Source: Verrucomicrobiota bacterium (GTDB lineage Bacteria; Verrucomicrobiota; Verrucomicrobiia; Opitutales; Opitutaceae). From it: a stretch of DNA of 35,188 bases. Under the pieces are notes generated by a model. It saw nothing but the letters and a program-made list of their open reading frames with translations, did no database searches and was not told where the DNA came from. The stretch is taken from positions 1-35,188 of the forward strand of contig JAQGON010000135.1 of NCBI GenBank assembly GCA_028293565.1, read 5' to 3'. Below, in pieces: positions 1-8,682 of the stretch. The stretch's first letter is position 1. The number at the start of each line of letters is the position of its first letter. Made by a program: the position numbers and the translations under genes.

Positions 1-106
1 GAACAAGGCGAACGTGGCCCGCTATCGGGCGCGGCAGGCCCTGCAGGACAAGCTGAGCCTCGCCGTGCGGGACGTCTTCGCCGCGCACCGGAAGCTGGCG
101 TCATAG
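1..106 (+). CDS. 3' fragment of an unidentified gene
   Basis: An open frame enters from the left edge (first full codon at base 2) and stops with TAG at 104-106, giving about 34 residues. The readable tail is basic and helical, with a run reading NVARYRARQALQDKL. That arrangement (a hydrophobic turn followed by R-x-R-A-R and a leucine-bearing helix) resembles the end of the region-4 helix-turn-helix of sigma-70-like factors, but too little is left to be sure. The gene points towards the convergent AraC-type gene that ends at 143. It could equally be the tail of another DNA-binding protein; I would treat it as unassigned. Confidence 0.4.
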   Translation, partial: NKANVARYRARQALQDKLSLAVRDVFAAHRKLAS

Positions 107-142
107 TAGCGACGGGCGTCCTAGAACCTTCCTTCCGGAGGG

Positions 143-931
143 CTACCGCTCGGCGCCGGGGCTCTTTCCGAACCGGGTGCGGTAGGCGCGGCAAAACGTA
201 TTGCTGCTGGTGAAGCCGCTCGCGAGGGCGATTTCCTGCACGCTCAGGACGGTCGCGGTCAGCATCGCGCGCGCGTGCTCGAGCCGCAGGCGCCGCAGCA
301 TCAGCCCGGGCGATTCGCGGTAGCGGCCGCTGAACTCGCGGATGAAATGCTCGCGGCTCACGCCGCATTTCTGGGCGACGCCCTTGAGGTTCACCGGCGA
401 GCGGAAATGATTCCGCACGTAGTGATGCCCGAACTCGATCGGGTCGCTCGTGCGGGTTCCCTGGACCTGCTCGCGGTACAGCGCGATCAGCAGCCGGTAG
501 ATCAGTTCCGATTCGTGCAGCCGGTCGCGGAACTGCCGCTTCCGGTAGCGCTCGACGGCTTCGTTGAACAGCGCAGCGGCCTCCGATTCGTCGGGCATCC
601 GCACCACCGAGCCGAAATCCGCGCGCACCCGCGCGAACAGGTCCTTCGTCCCGGCGCCGGAAAAAGCGAGGAAGCGGAGCCGGTAGGGTTCGGTTGAGCC
701 GGGGGGATAGCCGTAGCTCGTCGGCTCGGCGTGGGTGAACAGCATCGCCTGGCCCGCGGGCACCGGCTGGATGCCTGCGGCGCCGCGGTACCATGCGGCG
801 CCGGCGAGCGTGCGCTGGATCACCAGCGCGAAACGGCCCTCGCGGCGGGCGTTGTCGAACCGGTACGCGGGACTGTCCTGGACTTCGTCGGCCCCGACGT
901 GAACCACGCTGAAGGGATCCGGTGGCGGCAT
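143..931 (-). CDS. AraC-family transcriptional regulator
   Basis: This 262-residue protein has the standard AraC/XylS layout: an N-terminal sensor region (about 1-150, likely a cupin-type ligand-binding fold) and a C-terminal double helix-turn-helix (about 165-262). The second recognition unit is clear, with the family pattern I-A-x-x-S-G-F followed by F-C-R-A-Y-R-x-x-F-G-K-S-P. The start ATG at 931 lies only 117 bp from the start of the divergent alpha-galactosidase gene. Many AraC-type proteins control adjacent sugar-use genes, so it probably senses an alpha-galactoside or product and activates the neighbour; this is inference from layout. The ligand cannot be told from sequence. Family assignment is secure. 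Confidence 0.88.
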   Translation of the reverse strand: MPPPDPFSVVHVGADEVQDSPAYRFDNARREGRFALVIQRTLAGAAWYRGAAGIQPVPAGQAMLFTHAEPTSYGYPPGSTEPYRLRFLAFSGAGTKDLFARVRADFGSVVRMPDESEAAALFNEAVERYRKRQFRDRLHESELIYRLLIALYREQVQGTRTSDPIEFGHHYVRNHFRSPVNLKGVAQKCGVSREHFIREFSGRYRESPGLMLRRLRLEHARAMLTATVLSVQEIALASGFTSSNTFCRAYRTRFGKSPGAER

Positions 932-1048
932 GCCCGTTCATCACATTATGCACATCGCGAATCAACCTTTTGCTATCCTGAACGGCCGGCCGTGGTGTTT
1001 TGCTCTCCGCAGGTTCCCCCCGCGTCACCATCCCATCACATAAGTGCT
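932..1048. promoter_or_regulatory. Divergent promoter region between AraC-type gene and GH4 gene
   Basis: This 117-bp gap must carry both promoters. On the minus strand a TGCATAAT string (952 down to 945) looks like an extended -10 box and would give a very short leader for the regulator. The plus-strand side has a TATCCT string near 974 but no convincing -35 box. No clear AraC-type direct repeat could be picked out by eye. Only the existence of a shared control region is well supported. Confidence 0.3.
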
Positions 1049-2524
1049 ATGAGCGCCCAGAAGACCAAACAGATCGGACATGCCGATCACACCAAGGACG
1101 CCGCGGCCCGCGGCCTGAACGGCGCGATGCTCCGTCCGGTCAAGATCACGATGCTCGGCGCCGGTAGCGCCTTCACGCCGCGGCTGATGAACGACATCCT
1201 GCGGATTCCCGGCGACCAGGGAGGGACGATCGCGCTCGTGGACATCGACCGCGAGCGGCTCGACACGATGGTGAAGCTCGTCACCCGGCTCACACTGCAG
1301 ATCGGAAAGCCGGGCTGGAAGGTGATTGGCTCGCCCGACCGGCGGAAAGTGATGGCGGACTCGGATTACATCGTGAACTGCATCGAGGTCAGCGGCACGG
1401 CGTGCGTGCGCTTCGACAACGACATTCCGGCGAAGTACGGCATCGACCAGTGCATCGGCGACACGATCGGTCCCGGCGGACTGTTCAAGTCGATGCGGAC
1501 GATCCCGGTTTTGCTGCAGGTGCTCAAGGACGCCGAGGCGCTGTGCCCCGGCGCAATCGTGCTGAACTACACGAATCCGATGAACATGATGTGCCTGGCG
1601 GCGGGGCGCACGTCGCCGATGAGGATCGTCGGCCTATGCCACTCGGTCCAGGGCACCAGCCACCTGCTCGCCGAGCGCGCGGGCGTCCCGGCGCACGAGA
1701 TGGAATGGGAATGCGCGGGCATCAACCACCTCGCGTGGTTCACCAAGCTCGAGCACCGCGGCCGCGACCTTTATCCGCGGCTGAAGCGGAAGGCGGCGGC
1801 GGACCTCGCGAAGGCGTTCGCGGACGGGCGAGCGAAGAAGCCAAAGCGGCTGAACCACTGGCAGTGGGAGGCGCCGGTGTGGCACCAGGACATCGTCCGG
1901 AAGGACATGATGCTCCAGTTCGGCGCGTTCATCACCGAGTCGAGCGGGCACCTTTCCGAATACCTGCCCTATTACCGGAAGCGGAAGGACCTCGTTCAGA
2001 AATACAGCCGCGAAGGCTACGAGGGCGGCACGAGTTTCTACGCGGACAACTGGCCGACGTGGCGAAAGATGGCCGACCGGCAGCGCGGCGAAATGCTCGC
2101 GGGCCGGGAGCCGATGGAGTGGGAGCGCAGCTGGGAATACGCCAGCTGGATCATCGAGGCGCGCGAAAAGGACACGCCGTTCCGGATCCACGGCAACGTC
2201 ATGAACAACCACGCGGGGGCGGGGCAGCTGATCACGAATCTTCCCGCCGACGGCTGCGTGGAGGTGGCGTGCATGATCGATCGCAACGGCATCAATCCCA
2301 CCCGCTACGGCGCGCTGCCGCGCCAAATGGCCGCGGTCTGCGACTCGAACATGCGGATGTTCGACCTCGGCGCGCAGGCGTGCATCGAGCGGAGCAAGGA
2401 ACTCGCGATCTACGCGCTGATGCTCGATCCGCTGACCTCCGCCGTCTGCAGCCCCGACGAAATCAAAAAGATGACGCTCGAGATGTTCGCCGCGGAAAAG
2501 GCATACCTGCCGGGATATCGCTGA
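1049..2524 (+). CDS. melA: Alpha-galactosidase, glycoside hydrolase family 4
   Basis: The enzyme would hydrolyse alpha-1,6-galactosides such as melibiose or raffinose in the cytoplasm by the NAD+- and Mn2+-dependent redox mechanism of family GH4. From the ATG at 1049 it has 491 residues, against about 450 for E. coli MelA. Visible family marks are the N-terminal dinucleotide-binding GAGS, the NYTNPM segment, the metal-binding Cys in GLCHSVQGT (about residue 197) and the His in GINHLAWF (about 227). The ORF is open upstream into the regulator, so the start is uncertain. ATG 1049 gives a 26-residue leader before an in-frame ATG at 1127, after which homology starts; neither has a ribosome site. 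The divergent AraC-type gene is the likely regulator. Related GH4 members cleave alpha-glucosides or glucuronides, but the match throughout is to MelA. Confidence 0.88.
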   Translation: MSAQKTKQIGHADHTKDAAARGLNGAMLRPVKITMLGAGSAFTPRLMNDILRIPGDQGGTIALVDIDRERLDTMVKLVTRLTLQIGKPGWKVIGSPDRRKVMADSDYIVNCIEVSGTACVRFDNDIPAKYGIDQCIGDTIGPGGLFKSMRTIPVLLQVLKDAEALCPGAIVLNYTNPMNMMCLAAGRTSPMRIVGLCHSVQGTSHLLAERAGVPAHEMEWECAGINHLAWFTKLEHRGRDLYPRLKRKAAADLAKAFADGRAKKPKRLNHWQWEAPVWHQDIVRKDMMLQFGAFITESSGHLSEYLPYYRKRKDLVQKYSREGYEGGTSFYADNWPTWRKMADRQRGEMLAGREPMEWERSWEYASWIIEAREKDTPFRIHGNVMNNHAGAGQLITNLPADGCVEVACMIDRNGINPTRYGALPRQMAAVCDSNMRMFDLGAQACIERSKELAIYALMLDPLTSAVCSPDEIKKMTLEMFAAEKAYLPGYR

Positions 2525-2529
2525 TTGGG

Positions 2530-2552
2530 CGCGCCGCCCCGGAAACGGCGCG
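2530..2552. terminator. Possible hairpin terminator after the GH4 gene
   Basis: A 7-bp perfect stem (CGCGCCG with CGGCGCG) around a 9-nt loop starts six bases after the GH4 stop codon and lies in the gap between convergent genes. No T-tract follows, so it is at best a weak or bidirectional terminator. A second small hairpin (GGCTCA/TGAGCC) overlaps the stop codon of the acetyltransferase gene at 2565-2581. Confidence 0.3.
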
Positions 2553-2567
2553 TTCCACCCGATGGGC

Positions 2568-3062
2568 TCATTGACTGAGCCGGCGGCCGACGATGATCAG
2601 GTCCCGTTCGACGCCGTCGAGATTCGCGACGCGCGGAAGGTGGGCCCACCGCTCAAACTTGAATTCGGCGAACAGCCGCAGGCTCGGTTCGTTGTGCGCG
2701 AAGATATATCCGAGGAGCGTGTGGACTTTCAGGCGCGGGGCCCGCGCGATCGACTCGGCGAGCAGCGTTCGGCCAAGGCCCTGCCGGCGGCGTGACTCCT
2801 CGATGTAGATCGCGACCATCGCGGTGCCGTCATAGGCGGCGCGAGGGTAAAACGGATCGAAGCTCAGCCAGCCGACGATCCCGCCGTCTTCCTCCGCCAC
2901 CCAGACCGGCCGATGTCCCGGATCGTGCGCCCTGAGCCACGGCACGCGGCTCGCAACTGTCACCGGCTCGAGATCCGCCGTCACGGTTCGTCCCGGAATG
3001 ATGGAGTTGTAGATCGCCACGATCGCCGGAAGGTCGGCCTCGGCAGCATCGCGGATCGTCAT
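2568..3062 (-). CDS. GNAT-family N-acetyltransferase (phosphinothricin acetyltransferase-like)
   Basis: This 164-residue protein has the GNAT fold signature. The N-terminus reads MTIRDAAEADLPAI, followed by an IYN segment typical of the phosphinothricin/methionine-sulfone acetyltransferase branch. The acetyl-CoA pyrophosphate loop is RRQGLGRTLL (about residues 90-100), with the IFAHNEPSLRLF segment after it. The frame is open to 3134, but the homologous start is the ATG at 3062, which gives the normal length for the family. Such enzymes acetylate amino groups of small molecules or amino-acid analogues; the true substrate here is unknown. It is convergent with the GH4 gene and probably transcribed alone. 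Confidence 0.8.
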   Translation of the reverse strand: MTIRDAAEADLPAIVAIYNSIIPGRTVTADLEPVTVASRVPWLRAHDPGHRPVWVAEEDGGIVGWLSFDPFYPRAAYDGTAMVAIYIEESRRRQGLGRTLLAESIARAPRLKVHTLLGYIFAHNEPSLRLFAEFKFERWAHLPRVANLDGVERDLIIVGRRLSQ

Positions 3063-3135
3063 TTCGCGAGCATGGAAACCGCGGGAAGTGGCGCGAGTGC
3101 AAAGGTGGCGCCGGCCTCCTGCGGCCAAAGTCACG

Positions 3136-3158
3136 AAAACCGGCGGGGCGTCGCCCCG
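3136..3158 (-). terminator. Likely intrinsic terminator downstream of the exported-protein gene
   Basis: Read on the minus strand, a 6-bp GC-only stem (CGGGGC/GCCCCG, loop of three) lies just after the stop codon at 3165 and is followed by CCGG and a TTTT stretch. This fits a short rho-independent terminator for the 3165-3833 gene and would separate it from the acetyltransferase gene. Confidence 0.4.
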
Positions 3159-3164
3159 GCATTT

Positions 3165-3833
3165 TCAGCGCGGCGTCGCGGGCCGGGTGAACTCGATCCT
3201 GCGCGCCAGTTCCACAAGCCGGTCGCGGAGGATTTCGTCCTCCTCCGCCTTCGTCTTCCGGTAGGCGCTGCGCTCGGTGACGCGTTCCGCCAGTTCGGTC
3301 GTGATGACGTAGATCACGTTGTTGCGGACAAAAATCAGGTTGCCGCGCTTGGCGACGGGCGGCGTTTCATCGCCGCCGAGGATCGAGCTCTTCGCCGCAA
3401 ACATTGATCCGCCCGGGAGCAGCGTGTACGCGATGAGCGACCCGCCCATGACGGTCTCCGAAAATCCCACGCTCTCCACCTTGCCGCCGGGAAAGGCGTT
3501 CTGGAAATCGGGCATCACGTAGGTGTCGAAAAAGTAGGCGAAGTAGTCCTTGAGGCCGCGGGTCGAGAGCTCCCAGCGCTGCGTCGCATCCTGCGGGAAG
3601 ACGCCGATGCTGACGTGGACGTTGAAGCTGTCCTGGAAGGTGACGACGTTTTCCGTATCCGTGATCGAGCCGCCGAGCTCGGGCAGCACCGGGATCGCGA
3701 TCCGGAAATACCCCGTTGGTGAAATATACGTCCGGCCCTCGACGCGGCCCGACAGACCCCGGACGGGATCGCCGGTCTGCGCGAACGCCCCGCCGGTCGA
3801 AAGGGCCAGAAGCAGGTAGAAAACGCGCTTCAT
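3165..3833 (-). CDS. Exported protein of unknown function
   Basis: The protein has 222 residues with a clear signal peptide: MKR, a hydrophobic stretch, and an AFA-Q cleavage site near residue 18. The mature part contains no motif I recognise. It is mixed beta-like and ends with a charged helix (RKTKAEEDEILRDRLVELARR). The frame is open to 4046, but the ATG at 3833 directly precedes the signal peptide, so I take that start. It lies 53 bp after the rsmA stop on the same strand and may be the last gene of the trpC-rsmA transcript. A role in the cell envelope or periplasm is all that can be inferred. Confidence 0.7.
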   Translation of the reverse strand: MKRVFYLLLALSTGGAFAQTGDPVRGLSGRVEGRTYISPTGYFRIAIPVLPELGGSITDTENVVTFQDSFNVHVSIGVFPQDATQRWELSTRGLKDYFAYFFDTYVMPDFQNAFPGGKVESVGFSETVMGGSLIAYTLLPGGSMFAAKSSILGGDETPPVAKRGNLIFVRNNVIYVITTELAERVTERSAYRKTKAEEDEILRDRLVELARRIEFTRPATPR

Positions 3834-3886
3834 CGAGAGTGGCGGGTTATGGGCGGCAGCGCGGCTTTCGAGCCGCGCCGCATTCC

Positions 3887-4720
3887 TCATACCTCCAACG
3901 TCAACCAAAGTTCCACCGGAATCGCCTCGGCGCGAACCTGGGGCGAAAGCCCCGCCGCCCCCAGCCGGGCCAGCCAGGCGCCGCCGCCGCCCGGCAGGCG
4001 ATCGCGCAGCAGTCCGCCGATCTGCTTCCGCCGTTGCTGAAAGCACGCGCGGATCACGGCCTTGGTTGCCGGAGGAAACACATGCGGCGCCGGTTTCCTG
4101 ACGAGGTGCATCAGGTACGACTCGATCTCGGGCTGGGGATAAAAGCAGCGCGCGTCGACCTTGTGTCCGGGAGCGACGTCATACGCCGCCTGGAGGAAGA
4201 CGGAGATCGCGCCGAAGTCCTTGCCGCCCGGCTTTGCCGCATAGCGCCGCGCGGCCTCCTGCTGCAGCATCAGCACCATCCGGCCGGGCAGGGGACCGGC
4301 CAGCACGGCGTCCATCCAGGGTGTCGAGATCGCGTAGGGCAGGTTGGCGACCACCTTGAAGTCGGGAGACCCCTGCCGCTGCAACGGATCGAATCCCGCG
4401 AGCGGTTGCTCCACCGCGTCCCCCTCGCTCAGATGCAGCCGGCCGCCGGCCCCGGGCGCCAGCGATTCCTCGAGGTGCAGGTGAAGGTTCCGGTCCTTTT
4501 CGACGGCCCACACTTCCGCGCCGGCGTCGAGGAGCGCGGATGTCAGCGTGCCCAGGCCCGGCCCGATTTCGACGACGGCGTCCCCGGGCCGCACCTCGGC
4601 CAGCTCGAGCGATTTGCGGACGATGTTTCCGTCGACGAGAAAATTCTGCCCCAGAAAACGCTTCGGCTGATGACCGAGCCGGAGCAGCAGGTCCCGCGTG
4701 GCGCTGGGAGAAAGCGGCAT
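3887..4720 (-). CDS. rsmA: 16S rRNA dimethyladenosine transferase
   Basis: RsmA (KsgA) uses S-adenosylmethionine to dimethylate two adjacent adenines in the 3' hairpin of 16S rRNA during small-subunit maturation. The 277-residue product has the usual length. Visible marks are the leader QPKRFLGQNFL, the SAM-binding EIGPGLGTLT (about 51-60), the acidic VEKD at the end of strand 2, and the catalytic NLPYAIS motif. The ATG at 4720 shares its first base with the trpC stop codon (TGATG), implying translational coupling. The long open frame upstream on this strand runs through trpC and mazG in other frames and is an artefact of high GC. Identification is firm. Confidence 0.93.
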   Translation of the reverse strand: MPLSPSATRDLLLRLGHQPKRFLGQNFLVDGNIVRKSLELAEVRPGDAVVEIGPGLGTLTSALLDAGAEVWAVEKDRNLHLHLEESLAPGAGGRLHLSEGDAVEQPLAGFDPLQRQGSPDFKVVANLPYAISTPWMDAVLAGPLPGRMVLMLQQEAARRYAAKPGGKDFGAISVFLQAAYDVAPGHKVDARCFYPQPEIESYLMHLVRKPAPHVFPPATKAVIRACFQQRRKQIGGLLRDRLPGGGGAWLARLGAAGLSPQVRAEAIPVELWLTLEV

Positions 4721-5520
4721 CAGGAACGGCGGAAATCCGCGATCAGCCCGCCGGGCTCGGCGGCGCGCATCAACGCCTCGCCCACCAGGACCGCGTGCGC
4801 GCCGGCCTGGCGCGCGCGGAGCGCATCGGCGCGGGTCGAGATCCCGCTCTCGCTCACGGCGATCACGCCCGGGGGGAATTTCGGGATCAGGCGCTCGCTC
4901 AGCGCGAGGTCCGTCCGGAACACCGCGAGGTCGCGGTTGTTGACGCCGATGATCCGGGCGCCGTGCCGCACCGCGCGCGCGATTTCTTCCTCGGTGTGCA
5001 CCTCGAACAGCGCCTCGAGCCCCGCGGCCGCCGCCGCGCGCTGCAGCACCTCGATCTCCTCGTCGGAAAGCGCGCGAACGATGATCAGGATCGCGCTGGC
5101 GCCGGCCTCGCGCGCCTGCAGGACCTGGATCGGATGCACCATGAAATCCTTGCGCAGGCAGGGGATTGCGGGCGAACCCGACGCAAGGAACGCGGCGACT
5201 CCCCGCAGGTCGTCGAGCGTTCCGCCGAAAAATTTCTCGTCCGTCAGGACGGACAGCGCGTCCGCCCCGGCCGCCTGGTAACGGCGCGCCTGATCCACTG
5301 ACGAGGCGCCCGCGTTGATCTCGCCCGCCGACGGTGACCGGCGCTTGATTTCCGCGATGACGGCCAGCTGCCCGTCGCCCCGGCGGAGCGCCGCGGAAAA
5401 CGAGGGCGGTTTCGGCCGCGCCGCATCGGCGCGCGCGAGTTCGCCGTCGCTGACCGGGCGGAGCAACGGGGCGATCTCGCGCCGTTTCCAGGCCATGATC
5501 TCGGTGAGCTTGTCGGACAT
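4720..5520 (-). CDS. trpC: Indole-3-glycerol-phosphate synthase
   Basis: TrpC closes the indole ring of CdRP to form indole-3-glycerol phosphate in tryptophan synthesis. The 266-residue single-domain TIM barrel carries the family motifs in order: the substrate Lys in EIKRRSPSAG (about 70), LSVLTDEKFFGG, the catalytic Lys in LRKDFM, GVNNRDL, and the phosphate-binding SESGI near the end. The start is the ATG at 5520 (MSDKLTEIM), where homology begins; the frame continues open to 5784. It is not beside other trp genes here, so the tryptophan genes are dispersed, and it is coupled to rsmA by a one-base overlap. No leader peptide or attenuator rich in Trp codons is seen upstream. Confidence 0.93.
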   Translation of the reverse strand: MSDKLTEIMAWKRREIAPLLRPVSDGELARADAARPKPPSFSAALRRGDGQLAVIAEIKRRSPSAGEINAGASSVDQARRYQAAGADALSVLTDEKFFGGTLDDLRGVAAFLASGSPAIPCLRKDFMVHPIQVLQAREAGASAILIIVRALSDEEIEVLQRAAAAAGLEALFEVHTEEEIARAVRHGARIIGVNNRDLAVFRTDLALSERLIPKFPPGVIAVSESGISTRADALRARQAGAHAVLVGEALMRAAEPGGLIADFRRS

Positions 5521-5531
5521 CGCGGGTGATA

Positions 5532-5614
5532 GCCGCAAAGAGGCGCAAAAGGCGCAAGAAACAATCGGCGGCCCGCCCGGTTTTGCCTTTGCGCTTTTGG
5601 CGGGTTTTTGTGGC
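5532..5614. repeat. Inverted repeat of the CCGCAAA/GCGCAA type between trpC and mazG
   Basis: The left part (5532-5561) carries GCCGCAAAGAGGCGCAAAAG and more GCGCAA units. The right part (5581-5614) is its imperfect reverse complement, with TTTTGCC, TTTGCGC, TTTTGGCGGG and TTTTTGTGGC. The arms are about 30 bp with mismatches and the loop is about 19 bp and GC-rich. It fills the 103-bp gap between the divergent starts of trpC and mazG, so any promoter for either gene must overlap it. Related strings occur at 18392-18506 and, with CGCGAA instead of CGCAAA, at 28516-28575. Confidence 0.6.
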
Positions 5615-5623
5615 CATTGCCGC

Positions 5624-6292
5624 ATGAGCGCGATCGACGACCTGAAGCACACGATGGCCCGGCTGCGCGGGCCCGGAGGGTGTCCGTGGGACCAGGAACA
5701 GACGCACGCGACGCTGGTGCGGTGCCTGATCGACGAGGCCAGCGAACTGATCGACACGATCGACCGGCAGGACATGGCGCACATGCGCGAGGAACTCGGC
5801 GACGTCCTGATCCAGATCGTCTTTCACGCCTGCCTGGCCGAGGAGGCCGGCCATTTCAATTTCGAGGACGTCGCGCGGGACATCAACGAGAAGCTCATCC
5901 GGCGCCATCCGCACGTCTTCGGCACCGACCGGCTGCAGACCTCGGACCAGGTCATCGCCCAGTGGGAAACGATCAAGGCGGGCGAAAAGAAAAACGGCCC
6001 GGCGAAAAGCGGCGTGTTCAAGGAGCAGCCTCCGCGCCTGCCGGCCCTGATGTTCGCGGAGGCCGCCTGGAAGCAGATTGAAAAGCAGTCTCTGCCGGCC
6101 GCGGGGCTGGTCGACATGGCGAAGGTCCGCGCGATCGGCGGACAGCTCACGGAGGAATCGCTCGGCCGGATGCTCTTCGAGATCGCCGCGGCGAGCCGGG
6201 CCAAGGGGCTCGATCCCGAAGGCGCGCTGCGCCTGCACACGGCGAAGGTCATGCGCGATGTCGAGCAACGCGTCCACTCCGCCGCGGTCTGA
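5624..6292 (+). CDS. mazG: Nucleoside triphosphate pyrophosphohydrolase MazG
   Basis: MazG hydrolyses (d)NTPs to monophosphate and pyrophosphate, as house-cleaning and in nutrient-stress control. The 222-residue protein keeps the first all-alpha NTP-PPase domain intact: RGPGGCPWDQEQTHATL, then EASELIDTI and EELGDVLIQIVFH, which supply the metal-binding acidic residues. The second domain is reduced. Where E. coli has an ELGD motif, this protein reads SLGRMLF, so the second site probably lacks a metal ligand. The start ATG at 5624 precedes the typical N-terminus. The last 35 bases overlap xerC, so the two genes are likely co-transcribed. Confidence 0.9.
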   Translation: MSAIDDLKHTMARLRGPGGCPWDQEQTHATLVRCLIDEASELIDTIDRQDMAHMREELGDVLIQIVFHACLAEEAGHFNFEDVARDINEKLIRRHPHVFGTDRLQTSDQVIAQWETIKAGEKKNGPAKSGVFKEQPPRLPALMFAEAAWKQIEKQSLPAAGLVDMAKVRAIGGQLTEESLGRMLFEIAAASRAKGLDPEGALRLHTAKVMRDVEQRVHSAAV

Positions 6293-7214
6293 GCTCCCGC
6301 CCGGCGTCGCCGCCGAATGGTGGCAGCCTTTCGCGGACTTTCTCGAGCACGAGCGCCGGTATTCCGCGTACACGCTGCGCAACTACCGGCAGGCGTTCGT
6401 GGATTTCCACGCCTGGCTTGCAGGCGAGGCGGCGGGGGAGAAGGGCCTGGATGCGCTGACCGGCCGCGAGGTGCGCGACTTCGTGATCGAGGCGCAGGGC
6501 CGCTTTGGCCGCCGCACGCTGCACAACCACGTCTCCGGGTTGCGGGCGTTTTATCAGTTCTGGCTGCGCCGCGGGAAGGTGCGCCGCAATCCGTTCCTCG
6601 GCGTACCGCTGCCGAAACTGGAGCGGCGCCTGCCGAAATTCCTGACCGAGGAGCAGATGGTGCTGCTCCTCGACGGCCCGCGGAAACTTCTGGAGCGCGG
6701 CGCGATCGACGCGTTCACCGCGAGCCGCGACCGGCTGGTGATGGAGCTCCTGTACGGCGGCGGGCTCCGGGTGAGCGAGCTGACGGGCCTCAACCATGGC
6801 GCGATCGATTTGGATTCGGGGGTCGCCCGGGTGCTCGGGAAGGGAAGGAAGGAACGGCTCTGCCCGCTGGGAAGCGTGGCGACGGCGTTGCTGAAAACGT
6901 TCAAGGCCGGATTCGCGGAAACGGCGACGCACGCGTCTTCGCCGGTGGTCACCGATCGCCGGCACCATCGCCTGCCGGTGCGGCAGGTGCAGCTGCTGCT
7001 CAAGCGTTACCTGGCGCTGGCGGAGCTGCCGATGGACCTGACGCCGCACAAGCTCCGGCATTCGTACGCGACGCACCTGCTCAACGCCGGGGCCGATCTG
7101 CGGCTGGTGCAGGAGCTCCTCGGCCACGCGCAGCTGACCTCGACGCAGGTTTACACCCACGTGAGCGTGGCACGGTTGAAGGACATCCACGCCCGGGCGC
7201 ATCCGCGCGGATAG
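6258..7214 (+). CDS. xerC: Tyrosine recombinase XerC/XerD
   Basis: This site-specific recombinase resolves chromosome dimers at dif. It has 318 residues with an N-terminal SAM-like core-binding domain (about 15-110) and a C-terminal catalytic domain. All catalytic residues are visible: Arg171 in GGGLRVSEL, Lys195 in GKGRKE, His264 and Arg267 in HKLRH, His290 in LLGH and the nucleophile Tyr299 in VYTHV. The ATG at 6258 lies inside the end of mazG; homology begins about 20 residues later. XerC and XerD cannot be separated by eye; XerC is the usual call for this length and motif set. There are no phage genes nearby, so a housekeeping Xer is more likely than an integrase. Confidence 0.87.
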   Translation: MSSNASTPPRSELPPGVAAEWWQPFADFLEHERRYSAYTLRNYRQAFVDFHAWLAGEAAGEKGLDALTGREVRDFVIEAQGRFGRRTLHNHVSGLRAFYQFWLRRGKVRRNPFLGVPLPKLERRLPKFLTEEQMVLLLDGPRKLLERGAIDAFTASRDRLVMELLYGGGLRVSELTGLNHGAIDLDSGVARVLGKGRKERLCPLGSVATALLKTFKAGFAETATHASSPVVTDRRHHRLPVRQVQLLLKRYLALAELPMDLTPHKLRHSYATHLLNAGADLRLVQELLGHAQLTSTQVYTHVSVARLKDIHARAHPRG

Positions 7215-7316
7215 TAGCACGGGCTCCGACCCGTTTGGGCGGACGCTGCCGACGGAGAACGTCGAGCGCACCCGTTTAGCTCGAGTCCACCTTCACGGGT
7301 CGGAGACCCGTGCTAC
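7214..7316. repeat. 103-bp palindromic element, GTAGCACGGG family, copy 1
   Basis: The left arm (7214-7234) begins GTAGCACGGGCTCCGACC, and the right arm (7295-7316) is its reverse complement with one extra base. Each arm is itself a small hairpin (ACGGGT with ACCCGT), so the element is a palindrome of palindromes, like paired REP sequences or a tiny MITE. The interior of about 60 bp is not related to copy 2 by eye. It starts at the last base of the xerC stop codon and sits between convergent xerC and hemL, where it could act as a two-way terminator or mRNA end protector. Copy 2 is at 15345-15448. Confidence 0.72.
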
Positions 7317-7338
7317 AGGCGGTTTTGTTCAAAGCGCG

Positions 7339-8622
<1,284 letters not shown>

Positions 8623-8682
8623 TTTTTTAACCGCTGATTGGCGCCGACCGTCGCTGGTTTTCCTGTCCGGGAAAAACGCCGG

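Noticed and set aside
4721-6382. Upstream part of an 831-codon minus-strand frame in phase with rsmA
   Set aside because: It runs opposite mazG and out of phase through trpC. Only the last 277 codons match RsmA, so the rest is not protein.
6258-7316. XerC gene plus adjacent inverted repeat as an integron or integrative element
   Set aside because: No cargo genes, excisionase or direct repeats flank it; the repeat family recurs elsewhere without a recombinase.
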